This document shows, piece after piece, positions 1 to 12,100 of a stretch of DNA of 64,000 nt. The stretch covers positions 60,886,907-60,950,906 of the forward strand of contig CM054115.1 in assembly GCA_028673005.1 (NCBI GenBank). Reading direction: 5' to 3'. The notes beneath the pieces are model-generated. The model worked only from the letters and a program-made list of their open reading frames with translations. It made no database searches and had not been told where the DNA came from. Within the stretch, counting starts at the first letter, position 1. Each line of letters starts with the position of its first letter. This stretch comes from Tanypteryx hageni. Its lineage: Eukaryota; Arthropoda; Insecta; Odonata; Petaluridae. The position numbers were made by a program, and so were the translations under genes.

Positions 1-179
1 GAAATAATGAAGCCTAGAACAAAATATAACGATGATAACAGATGGAAGCTAACTCTTCCAAGAACCATCAATTGCAAGAAGTATTCTGAACCCATCACAC
101 TCCGAAAAAGTTTTCGACCTACGGGTAGATTTTTTGTTCATATATTCAAATATAGCCTCTCTAAGAACGTTACCTTAAC

Positions 180-465
180 CTCATTCTACCTTCCTGCGAA
201 TATGCATTATACTTCTTTTCTTCCTATATCTTCGCTTCTTGCCAAGTATCCGCCTTCCCAACGTCCAACTCATCCAACTCTTATTTTTCTCAATCCAAAT
301 ACCTTTCTCCAGTCAACGTCATACCCACAATACAAAATCTTCCAATCTCCTCTTCTTTACTCAGAGACCATATCTCGAAACCATATAAAATTGTGCTTCA
401 TAACAATGCTTCCACTAACCTCCTTTTTATCTTCATTCAGACACCCTGTCGTCAGCTATCGTCTT
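180..465 (-). pseudogene. decayed RTE/BovB-like LINE, C-terminal reverse-transcriptase remnant
   Basis: Read on the minus strand, bases near 460 down to 360 encode KRRLVEALL, a stop, then STILYGFEIWSLSKEEE. That matches the conserved segment just after the RT domain of RTE-like LINEs, where the usual form is R-L-x-x-A-L-x-W-S-x-x-x-Y-G-x-E-x-W-T-L-x-K-E-x-E. The stop sits where Trp is expected (TGG to TGA). Further stops and frameshifts follow towards position 180. It is a dead fragment whose upstream RT core is not recognisable in the window. The plus-strand reading frame over the same bases is only its antisense shadow. Confidence 0.6.
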
Positions 466-480
466 CTTGTGCATTAAAGT

Positions 481-2220
481 CTTATTCTCTTTGGCAATCC
501 CCGAAGCATGGATTCAAAATACTACCTAAATAATCACAATGTTCCACTTTGTTTTAGCTTTTAACATCCATCAAGAACAAATAAAAACCGTACAAGACAT
601 TTAATGGATAAATTCAAGAATGATGCAGAATTGGTAAATATCTATCCAAGTCACATATCAGTAATTATAAATAAATTAATAACAGTACATAAAACTCTCC
701 CATGGAAAACGTAAATAGCTAATATTTACGAAAGATTTATTTTTAATGGAGCAAAAAAGACTAACCGATAAGAAATTGAAGCAGTCAAATAAATTAGGAA
801 AATGATTCATAACAAAGTAGTAGCTGTCTGAATTCTTGCATATGGTTAGGGGTTATCAATCAGCATTAAAAGGTCCCAACCCCAATATCGCTCGGCTTCG
901 CTGCTATACGCCTTATATCTCTTGACCGAGTAGTTTAGAAAAATAAAAGCATATAGAAATTATTTGATGCACTAACGTAGGGCAAAGTTTCAATAACATT
1001 TAGCAAAGTATACCCATATATAAATGTGCGCACGTGCGTACATTTTAATAATATCGCAACATTTTACGATTCTGATTTGCCAAAAGTGCGTACATCTTCG
1101 GGAATAAGCATTTGTGATTTTAGTTTTTTATGCTAATAATAGACAATATTTTCAAATATACATGGAAAAATCTCACAAATTGCTATGAACCTAACAAATA
1201 ATCCCTTCAGCACAGCTCCGAGTATTTGATATATGAATTTAATGCATCGAATTTATTTCAAGAATACAACAAATAGTTAAATTATCCACATGTAGGGAAC
1301 TTTTAAAAGTTTGGAGAAACAATTTATTTTAAATTTATACATTTTTAACTGTAACGTTAAAAGCGAGTGAAGAATTGATCATTTTTGCAGAGGAAATTGA
1401 TAACTGCTCGATCGTAACTTTTTATAATGATGAAAACAATTCGTGCATTTCCATAGAAATCGATCAATTGCTCGCAAAAACGTTTTTTTCTATCCTGCAC
1501 CAATTTTTAAATATGATTTTAACTAGTTTTTATGATATCCTCCTCATTGAAATAAGATGCATTTGCTACACATTTTGCTTCATTGCCCGCGGAAGGAGTA
1601 TTGTCGCAGAATGCAAATTTTGCGATGGCGCTCCGTCCTTCGGAAGGAACGTTAAGCCGTTGCCCCCCTTGGTGCTCTTCGTTAAGAGCAGGCTAAAAGC
1701 CGCCACCAGGTTTCTCTCCTCCCTTGCAATCCAGTTATTCATTGCACTACCTCTTAGAAAGCAATTGCGCGTAGGAAAGAGGTGAATCAGCTGGGCGTAA
1801 AACGGAAATCATACTACTAAACTGTCCGGGTGTCTGTCTGCACCACCAGCGGCAGTAACGCTTCCTTTTGGGTACACCCAGTTGGAATTAATTGCTGATG
1901 TTATGTGCAAGCATAGGTGATGGTGTGTTATGGCACAGAAAAATCAAAAATCTGCCAAAAGAATACCGGAATTTCAGAAATCTCTCCCCGGATCATCATT
2001 GGAGCGAATATAGAATGTTTAATTTGCAATAATATATTTAACACAAATAGGTTAACTAAATTACATGAGTTATGAGAAATAATGATGACAGATGGATAAA
2101 TTAATAAGGAAACGAGTCAAATTAAAGTAAATACGACAGATATAAAAATAAACAAAAAGTAAACACAATATTAAGATACTGTTAGTGAGATAGGATATAT
2201 AATACAAAGAGCAGAAAAAT
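481..2220. other. AT-rich intergenic DNA, no gene recognised
   Basis: No exon or RNA gene was recognised. A GC-richer patch at about 1585-1760 contains the phrase ccttcggaaggaacgttaa, which resembles the 3' untranslated tails of arthropod LINEs, so an old retroelement tail is plausible but unproven. Confidence 0.4.
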
Positions 2221-2232
2221 ACACAATTCGAA

Positions 2233-2440
2233 TATTCAAAGATGGCTCAAAAAACTTTTTGGCGTAAATTGAATGAAAATTTAAAACTCCAGCCAAAAAC
2301 AAGTGGTCATAGCCCGATGCATTTCGCCCACGACTTTGGTCGCTGTCGAAGGAACGTCGCCCTTGAAAATGCCCACTTAGTGGGCGAAATGCATCGGGCT
2401 ATTACCACTTGTTTTTGGCTGGAGTTTTAACTTTTCATTA
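2233..2440 (+). mobile_element. Penelope-like fold-back element with 12-bp target duplications
   Basis: Two 59-bp arms (2272-2330 and 2381-2439) are inverted copies with two mismatches, separated by 50 bp. The unit is flanked by the direct repeat acacaattcgaa (2221-2232 and 2441-2452), which looks like a target-site duplication. The right arm contains gcccacttagtgggc followed by GAAA, like stem II plus the GAAA box of hammerhead ribozymes carried by Penelope-like elements. The same tail recurs in diverged form at about 28066-28140. The fold-back form suits the inverted partial copies that Penelope-like elements often leave. No protein-coding part is present. Confidence 0.55.
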
Positions 2441-2592
2441 ACACAATTCGAAGTTAACTACTTCTTACTGAAGACCGGAAGTGAGTTGTTGAATATGTCT
2501 ATATTATCTCACTGTGAAATGCGTATCTTATCACATACCGTTGTTAAATTTTTTAATTGGAATTATTTCTTTTTCCTATTAACTCAATAAGG

Positions 2593-3140
2593 TACCACAT
2601 TTACCCGATTATAGGACGACCTCAAATATAAGGCGACTTCCTATTTCAGAAGCCACGTGAAAGAAAAACAATTTTCGGGTTATTGATACTCATACTAACT
2701 AGCATTCTTTTTAATTGTAAATTATTCCGACAATTTTTTATTTAAAAATGATAACGCTACAAACAGCTCACGAAAATGCTATGCTTAATTTTTTACCTAA
2801 TATAATCATGAAATAAGTTTAAAGAATAATTATAATAAAACGTAAATTTACTCGCTTCCAGTGATCTACATTAAATTATTAGTTTTAATTTCTTAAAACG
2901 TTTAATACGGAACAAAGACATAAGCGCTGGCTCTACTGCAGGAGACATTTGGCAGCTGCGCGATCCACAAGAGTAATACTGTCCTCTAAGGATGGAATAG
3001 ACCGTAGAACATCAAGGATTGAATTTTAGTGTGGGTGAGAGGGAGAGGAGGAATAGAAGATGTGCTTGCTAAGGCGAGTGTGAATTTTTCGGCTCACATT
3101 TTAGAAAGAAAACATCGCCTTATAAGCGGGAAAATACGTA
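2593..3140. mobile_element. non-autonomous DNA transposon with terminal inverted repeats
   Basis: The left end (taccacatttacccgattat, 2593 on) and the reverse complement of the right end (tacgtattttcccgcttata, ending near 3140) align along their length, including a shared TTATA-GG-CGA block. The interior of about 550 bp has no transposase. A TA duplication is suggested by the end bases. A related-looking end occurs at 25617 (taccgtatatactcatgtat). Confidence 0.5.
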
Positions 3141-6100
3141 TAAGTTTTAAAAATTTGGATAATAGCCGCTAACGATAGCAAAACCGTTTTAACTTCATGG
3201 AAACATTAGTTATGTTAACAATTCTTGATGGATATGTGGTCGAATCAAAAATGTAGTATAATAGTGTGAAAATAGAGCATCAAACAAGGTCAAATAACGT
3301 AGAATACGACTCGACATAAGACTAAAAAGGGTTAAATATCGCTTCCTTACATCTCCTGAGATATCTGCCATCTATGGAGAATCCAATTACAGCCCCGGAT
3401 GGGGCTGCTATAGGTAAATAAGAGTACGTCTTTGAAAATATATCATTCAGATGCACGCTACCTACCTCGGAAAATACAGAGAAGTCGTGGTCGACGGTTA
3501 TGTTTGCAGGGGATCGGTATAAATGAGTTTTGGAAACATAGATGTTGAATTTTTCAATGAACGTCCCTCGATTGACATATTTTGGAAGATGACTTTCGGG
3601 CGAAAGAGAAATGCTCACATATTCACGCAAACGCTAAGCAGTCAGCTATGAGTAGCTCCGAGTGTCAATCAACAGGTCTCTCTTTATCTACGTTGTATGC
3701 TGAAGTAACCTGGGATGGTGAGCAGCAGAAACATGTTTATTCAAGGATTGGTCGTGTTCTTCCGTAAAAACCACAACTGATTGTAAAGATATACGCTATA
3801 GTGTGAAATGCGACAAGGACGGAAACATGATTAAATGTTATTTTTCGGAAGAATTTGAAATTCAAGGAGGTAACTAATCACCCTAAATTCATACAAGGGT
3901 AGGAAAGAATACAAAAAAGACACTAACACACAACACAGATGCATATTTACGGACTATTATAATTATAACACTCCATGGACCACGTTATACACACAAATTT
4001 ACATAATGCTCCACCAAGTCATGGACACAACTAAAAGCATATGCACGAGAAAACACCCATAAGCATGGAAATGACCATTTAAAATGTTACTGGTTTATAT
4101 CAAGTCTTTCCGCAAATGTGCCTATATTAATGGCGAATTGGTTCTTTGCGTATGATAGCATTCATAAAACTGCTTGGATTGGTCCGTGAACTTGAGTACG
4201 TTTGTATTGTATTTGTGTATTGGGCACAAAATGACTTTTTCTTCTCCTATACTATATGGAAATAAAGGTAAAATTTACAGCGAGTGATCACTGTTTATCT
4301 TTATTGCATGTCTTGCTTAAAAGCCTCATCTCAATTTTGGTTATTTTAAACCCAGCCCCAGATAGTGTCTGAAATATAACACATAGAGAAACCTTATCTA
4401 GACCCCGTTTTCGTCTTTCGATGTTTCCAATTCTTACGGGTCCCACATCAGGCAGATAAGATTTTAATAAATAACCCATTTATTTATCGATAGTGGAGTT
4501 TGAATCCCACTCGAGGACTTTGCGAGGACAATTTTTACATCATTTTCCGTGGTTCGTGCTAATAAATGGATATTAGGTGGTATTAAGATCAACGATTGAA
4601 AAGTTTATCGAACCGAGCTGCATCGTTATAATTAACCGTAGAAGCTCTATAACTCGAATTTTCAATTACTATAACACTTTTAAATGGATTAGTCTTCCTT
4701 TACTTTGAGAAAAATTTTCATTGTCCCTATTTTCTACGGCCCGAATTATTTTTGTATTCTCTTAAGATTTGAATAATAATAGGTTCGACTGTTCTATTTT
4801 TAATGACTAGAATAACGTATTCCTAAATAAGTAAAACAGTCTCTAACCTTTTGGAAGTTGATGAAAATTTCGTATATACCAACTCCTCAATTGCCAAACC
4901 GGAGGTATTCCGGGGTAACTAATTACATTCAATTTCTTGGTGATTGTCAAGATCATATTTTCTAGAAATTTCTCAGACAAACAACTATGTCTAACTGTGA
5001 AGTCTCTGTGGCATTTCTTCTCAGTACATGGCTATCTTTCAACAAAAAATCGAGTTGCACATCTTCCTATTTATTATTGTTTTGGCATCTACCACTTCGA
5101 ATGCGAGAAACAACTACAGCATATATTGAGTACAACAACGCAGCCTAGTTTTGTTTACTTTTCGTTTCCTTCATTTTTCATTAATAAATTTCATTCATTT
5201 GAAAAGTTAACATTACAGAATTGTGCATAAAAACCTGCCGACACATCAGCTTATTTTAAATATGCCACTTGGTGGGTTAAGGGGTTGGTTGTGTCGAGAT
5301 GCCTCTTAAATCGAAATTCGCCTACTTTTGTTTCGGTCCTGACCTTCTGATGACATCCAACCGGTGTCTGTTGAAGGAGGAAATAATGAAAGGGTTGGGA
5401 AAACCGGACGGGAGCGGGAAAGAGGGTCGGTTTGCTTTAGTTACGAGAGGGGAGATACGATTCACTGATCGGGTACGCTAAGGAGCGATAGCAAGAGTCT
5501 AGGGTGGGGTCCAACTGCATTTCCGTGAAAAAGGCTTCTCGATTAACTCTCTTGCCGAAGTCTCCAAGCCTAACGTATTTATCTGAGCTAGGTTGAGGAT
5601 CTAATAAGCCCAGTCTTTACACAATAATAGTACCGTCATATGAAAACATGAAAACTAGTCTTGAGTGGCACAAACATTAAAAATAAGCTTCCAGAAAAAA
5701 TTAAATAAGTAAATTTAATTCGATACAACAAATGGCTTGGTTCCGTTATTAACCTACATTCAGGCAATTTCAGGTTGCGTGAGGTAAGATGGGGCCTCTG
5801 GGTACCGGATTTAAGGGGCCAGAGTGAGCAATCTTTCGTGAGGGCACGGCACGTCTAATACATATACGACTGAAAATTTCTCACAAAAGTTCTCTTTCTC
5901 TAACTTTAAAAAATTTATCCTTCGTGCTATGCAACCGACTCTACAATCAACTGGGCCATATCTGCAAACATACTTTTAGAGAACTAGGGGCTCCGACCCT
6001 GGCGCCAGACACCGTGCCTTGATTCCTCAGGTGTTTTCGCTCACTCCACGGGCTACACGCGTCAATCCCCACCCCCCTACACACGCGTTGATTTTGGCCC

Positions 6101-8519
6101 GCAAATCTCGATAGAGAAGTAGTTGCGTAATTATTTACTCACCAACAATTCATTTACTAAACCTACACGCGAACTGTTTTTTGCTTTTTTATTTCAACGG
6201 GTAAAAAATTTTCTAATGCCGTCAAAATGACCGCGTGCGACTCTTACGTCACAAAATACCGCGCGACCTCTTTAGGGTTAAAATCGGACGCGGCCCAACG
6301 AACCACTTGAGACTTTAAATGCGGCCCGATGTGGTACTCGGATATACTAATGCAGCCGGCCACCGGTAAAAGGTTTGCTCATCCCGGCAAAAAGGTTGCC
6401 TTCCATCCACCATTTCATGAACCACTGCCCACAGTAAATACTCTCTCCCATCTTTATGTGAAGCGTCTCAAATTATTTTTAAAATATAGAGATATTTCAG
6501 GCAAACTATCTTAAAGATTAACTATTCCACGTCTCAAATAGTCGGGCTTCGCAGGCAAAGGAAAACCAACAACTTAACACATTTTTAGGCTTAATTTTCG
6601 GAGGTAATTTACGTCGACAACAACATTCCAAATGAAGCCTAGAATTTTTAAGAAGTGTTCGCAGGGCGAATGGGCCGAAAATATAAATACTAATTAGTAA
6701 AATAATTCTGCCAAAAATTCCTCTGTAATTAAGACCATCTAAAGAAGTTTATTTAAGACCGACATATGTTGAGTCAGTGGAGGCGTAATACGCGGAAAGA
6801 TGGCTTGACCTTGAACTAATCCTCAAGAGTTGAACTTAGGAAAGGTTCTAATAATTTTTCAAATTGTTTCAAAGTAAATCAAATTAAAATTCAATGCTAA
6901 GTTTGAAACTAAACGCAAACAAAGTACATTTTATATAGCTAAAAAAGTATGTTTTCTAGAACGAATTAATGCGATAACGGTTGAAGCCAAATTTTAAAAA
7001 CAGCTTCTCAAAGAGCCAGAAAGAGATTGGTTTATGGATAATTACGAAAAGGTTTTTTGAGGAAACTATAATAAAAAATCACCCACACAAACACAATTTT
7101 AGCGTGTAAAGATTCATAATTCAATAAAAATCAATAGTTAAGAATTTATCTTATTTTCATTCAGACTGACATGAATTATGACTAATTAACAATAACCCTA
7201 ACGAACAAAACGATAAAGAAGATCTTCTGATATCATAAACACGTGTCTTTGCTCTTAAAATTCCACAATGAAGCAGACATAAGAGAAAAAAACGCATGCG
7301 CTTATCGGTAAATGTAAATTAGGGGCGACTCCGAGGAAGTGAGAAAAGATGAAAAGATACCTAGAGAGATAAGGTTATTGAAAAGGTAATATATGAAATA
7401 AAGTATTTCTGTTACCCTTCGACACTTCCAGATTCGTCTAATTTTCTTACCAATGGTTCTTCGTTAATAATGAGACGAAGAAACGCGAAGAATATGTGGA
7501 GAAAACTGAGGCATTTTAGTAAAAATTATTCCTCGGGAGAAAGAACAAACGAAGATGAGAAATATAGCATAAATTATCTCAACAAGCCACATATGGAAGG
7601 AGAATAAATGCGCAAGGAGCAAGAATAACTATAATAAACAAGTCCAATAAAAATTTAGAGTGAGTGGAGAAAATACTGTCAATAAAATATACCGAGTAAA
7701 AGTGAGTTAATATATAAATTTGAATAAAATATTTAACATTGTAGACAGAACTGCCACAATCATATACATATCCGAAAAAGGCTAATATTATATGACAGCG
7801 CAATGTGGATATTGGTGCTTCTTATTTCTATAAACAGGTAATACACATGGGAGAAGTGACTGAAGATAGAAAGAAGCGAGGTACGTTTCTTTTATTCTGG
7901 GCGGAAAATCATTGCAGGGGGGAGTACCGCGACGATAGATGAATTCCTAAACGCACATTTCTGTTCTGTGGTTGCGTGGAACGTCTATGAATAGCATACA
8001 TAATAATACATTCTTAGATAAGATAGCTCGAATTGATGGGTAATTTGTTAGGAAACACCGCTAAAGAGTTGAAAGGCCACAATAGAAAGCGATAGAGAAA
8101 CTGATCTAGAGAAATAGAATAAATTAAACTTAAGAAAAGGCCTAACTCTTTGGAATGTGTCCATAAATACAACCTAACTACCTATGTCTCCACTTAGATT
8201 TATAACCCACAGATAAATATACGATCAAAGTTTCACTCAGCCGAAGTATCATCGGCTGATCGGATTAACTTAAGAGCACGGAGAAAACCGGGTCATTTGC
8301 GAGTTCTACATAAGCTTAAACGGAGTTTCCAAGAGATTTATTTCTTTATAGAAAAAGAGAAAAGAAAACAGACTATTTGATGTACATATTTGATTTGTCT
8401 TCATTATCATTCCAAGGTATTAACCGATACGCTTTATTGAGTTATTATTCTGGATTTTGTCTCCATCTGAATGAACCTCACCATTGAGTCGCTTGCGATA
8501 ATCGCACGATTCGATCAGT
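3141..8519. other. intergenic DNA, no gene recognised
   Basis: Several short open frames lie here (for example 3322-3630 minus, 4937-5230 plus), but none shows a recognisable domain, splice structure or codon-use difference from its surroundings. A GC-richer patch at about 5760-6330 may be an old repeat. Confidence 0.4.
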
Positions 8520-8777
8520 CAGTGTTTCTCAACCGGGAGTCCGCGCGTTATTTCTCGGGGGTCCGCGATACTTATTTTTATCTATAACTTATAGTAAAAA
8601 ATTACAAGTGTCGTTATTTCTTAATATGGAATTTTTCCACATATAACGCACAGCTCTGATTAATATTTAAAAGTGAAAAAAATAAGATAATAAATGAAAA
8701 AAGTATGAACTTCTCATGAGGAGGGGATCCGCAGAAATTGTAGGACTGTAGCGGGTCAATAAAGTTGAAAAACATGC
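8520..8777. mobile_element. hAT-type MITE
   Basis: The left end cagtgtttctcaaccgggag is a typical hAT terminus and is followed by hAT-like GGGGGTCCGCG text. The right end (gttgaaaaacatg, near 8764-8776) is a decayed inverted copy. The interior is short and non-coding. I did not find a convincing 8-bp target duplication, so the right edge is approximate. Confidence 0.5.
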
Positions 8778-8904
8778 CGTACGTCATATCTAAACAAACT
8801 ATCCTCATCGCAGCGTTGCCTAGCGTCACCTGAATATTGAATCATCGTATTATACCCATTTTTCATTATGCCCCGCGCCGTAACTACGGTGTGGCGGGTA
8901 GCCA

Positions 8905-8992
8905 GACGTAATGCCGACAGGACCTTATTCCGACAGGACATTATGCCGACAGGACATTATGCCGACAGGACATTGTGTCGACAGACGATATG
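8905..8992 (+). repeat. 16-bp tandem repeat (ccgacaggacattatg), about five copies
   Basis: Successive units ccgacaggac-cttatt, -attatg, -attatg, -attgtg and a decayed fifth unit follow one another. An inverted single copy (aatgtcctgtcggca) lies near 9103-9118, and two direct copies of attcgtgcaaacttta lie between. Together these suggest a small repeat-bearing element ending near 9120. Confidence 0.6.
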
Positions 8993-9120
8993 CCGTCCAC
9001 GGACAATTCGTGCAAACTTTAATGTATTATTAAATTAACTAATGTTTCATTTTGTGACTGGGAACGAGGTGATTCGTGCAAACTTTAGCGTTTTAATTAA
9101 ATAATGTCCTGTCGGCAGTA

Positions 9121-12100
9121 CGTCCGTCGCTATTATGTACGCGCACGGGTGTGGCAACGGTGGTGTTTTCCATAGGAGACGCTCGCAAAAGATGAGATAA
9201 AAATTTTTAATTCGAATAAATACTTATTCGACGCTTATATATCACAATTACTCAGACAGAATTCTTTCTGAAGTACAATGGAGTATAAAATAACATTCTT
9301 AAAAAAACTTTTTATGAAAGGCGCTCAAACTTCTATAGGCGCCGAAACTCCAGTTACGTCCCTGATTATGATCGTGTAAGATGACTAACAGGTAAAATGT
9401 GAAAAAAAAATTACGAAAAGATAAGGGATGACCAGCTGACAAAATTCTTAGCGCCCAATAAATTCCAACATGACGAGGTTATTCAACGTGATATATGGAA
9501 AAACAACGAGAGAAAGCATTTCAAGTTTCAAGTTCAAATGACGAAACGGAGGACAAAATATCCTTGAGAATTCTATCATACAGCGGAGACAAAGGGTTTC
9601 TTACTTAAGATGCGGAGAACGGCAAACACCCAAGACTCACTATTTATAAAATGTTAATTGCTCGCATAAAACAATCCTCCTTCGTAGGTGCGACAGATAA
9701 CGCGAACACGAAAGATAATGCCCGATCATTCCGTTCAGAGCCGAAATTGATAAAAGAATGCCCGAATAATGGACGGAGAAAGAACATTTCATTGCGGAGA
9801 GAGATAAATTCCTTTGACAGCTTTACGTCCCTCGGTAACTAAGCGCGGAAACTTAAAGGAAAACCGTTGCGAGTTGTGCAAAAGTTTCTGGCTGTGTTCC
9901 AAAAAACAGCAAACTCGCGTCTGGTTTTTTCCATTGACAACGACGCGATCAAAAGTACTTTCTGTTGACGATTGATTTTCTTTTAATCACGAGAAATGAC
10001 TTGTTAAGGGTAAAGGAGGCGGGTCGACAGTAAAAAAAATCGCTCGTTTTTATAGCCGTCTTCCTTACGCGGAGGTGAGGTCAGCACCAAAGCGACCCCT
10101 GTAGTTTAGTTCCATCGCCCACGCGGCAGTAAGGGAAGAGATAAGAGAAATACGGCGCCAGCTTTAGGTTACTCTTACGAGATGCGTTCTCAGCTATCCA
10201 ACTAGGCTTTAACCTTCATTCCGAAGGCCGGTATGCTATATTTGATGAATCGCATATCCTTCTCAAAGCGAAAAAAAATCTGTTGGAATATCCGCCCACG
10301 CTTTTGCATCCGTTTCTCCCACGACCAGCGTGCATACGCCACGAGGGATCGCGAACCGTCGTGTAGATGGTAAAATTCTAGTCGGTTCGATGACGTTCAA
10401 TAAGCTGACACCTGCCAATACGGTTGTAGTGAATGGCTACATTTAGATGAGTATGGATCCGTTACGCTTAAGGACACCGCTTTGATCGTTCGATGATATT
10501 TCTGTGTGATACAAAAATATTTCATTTAGACGCGCCACAGTTGATGCTCGTGAGGTACGCATTATAAATTGATTGAAAAATTAAGTCTGAAATGTTCAAT
10601 TAAAGCTGACTGAATATCTTTAACATGAATGGGTTTCAAAGAGGAACATGAAGAGATGTGAGGTTACGGCTTATTATTCCTGAGGGAGGATATAAATGTT
10701 TATATTTACGATCATTCAACTACTTTGCTATTAAACGTTTCAGTATTGTTTCAAACAAAATTTCTAGGACATTAGTCAAACATTTTAACTCAATAACGCT
10801 TTTTGATACGAGAGAAAGGTCTATAAAAACAAGTTTGATGTGTACTTGTAGTTACGAAAACCAATTTCCAACTCCGAGGAAAGCTTTCACACATTTAAAC
10901 CAATAAAACTAAATTAAAACAGAAAACAAATTCCAACTAAAATGATAAAATCGAATCTAATAAACTTAAATTCGAATAAAATAATAATAAATTAGAATAA
11001 AACAATAATTTAATCGAGCAATATAATTACAAAATCGAATAAATAACAATTAAATCGATTGAAAACAAGAAATTGGAATTAAAACAACAAAATCATATTT
11101 AAAATAAAAGACACGGATGTATGTCTCCGTTGTATAGGATAAAAATAGCTCCGTTGACGATAAAACGAATGAATGGGATATAAGACTTGGGGGAGGGGGG
11201 AGGGAACGGATGCAAGGCGGGTTAGTAAGCCGTATCCACTCCGGTTATTCTCTTTTTTGGCTATACTATTACATAGGGCCAAGTCCAGGAAGTTCGCGAT
11301 CTGTGACACAACACTCCTGTTTCATCTCCCTCGAAATGATATCCTACAATCAGCTCTGAATGGGATAAGAACAAATAGTAAGTGTTTTGACGTAACAACG
11401 CGTCTGACGCCACAACGAAACTATTTTAAATCGTGCGCACTGATGTTTATGCAAGTTTTCGAGTCGCACTGTGTGGGAAACATTTCAGTTCCGCGCCTTA
11501 TATATCTTGCGGGAACGAAAGAAGTCATTCAGCACTCAGTTACGTTGAGGACATATTCGCTGTTAAATGTGTTAAAAACAATGATTTCTGTAAAATGTGA
11601 GCTTAAGCCAACGAGATCCAATAATAGCATTTAGGATTTCTTATATTCTATCTCTAATTAGTCACATATGGCGAAAAATAGGAAAATTTATGGCAATTGG
11701 CTGGAATAACTGCAAACACATTCGCAACCATTACGAGCAATATTTATTGACTCAACATGTAATTAATAACCTGGGTGAGATTTAACTACTTCATAAATGT
11801 TTACGAGGATCAAGAGAGGCATCCGGCTTCCTAAATTTAGTAACAATTTTATTTTACAGATTCCCTGACACTGTTCAGGAGTTAATTTTTATAAAAATGT
11901 TTAATGAGAGATATGAAAATTATTCATCTTTGGATAAAATTAAATATTTTGATAAAATTCCTCTGAACTTTAGCGATGGAGACATTTGAAATTATATCAA
12001 AAGCTCCAAAATATGGATGTAAATATATCCTTAACTGAATGATCTAAGGATTTTCTTAATTTTGAAGAAATAATTTTATTTCATTTATTCGTTTAAAAAA

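Noticed and set aside
7..477. 156-residue plus-strand gene
   Set aside because: The minus strand carries a LINE C-terminal motif. The plus frame has no start context or domain.
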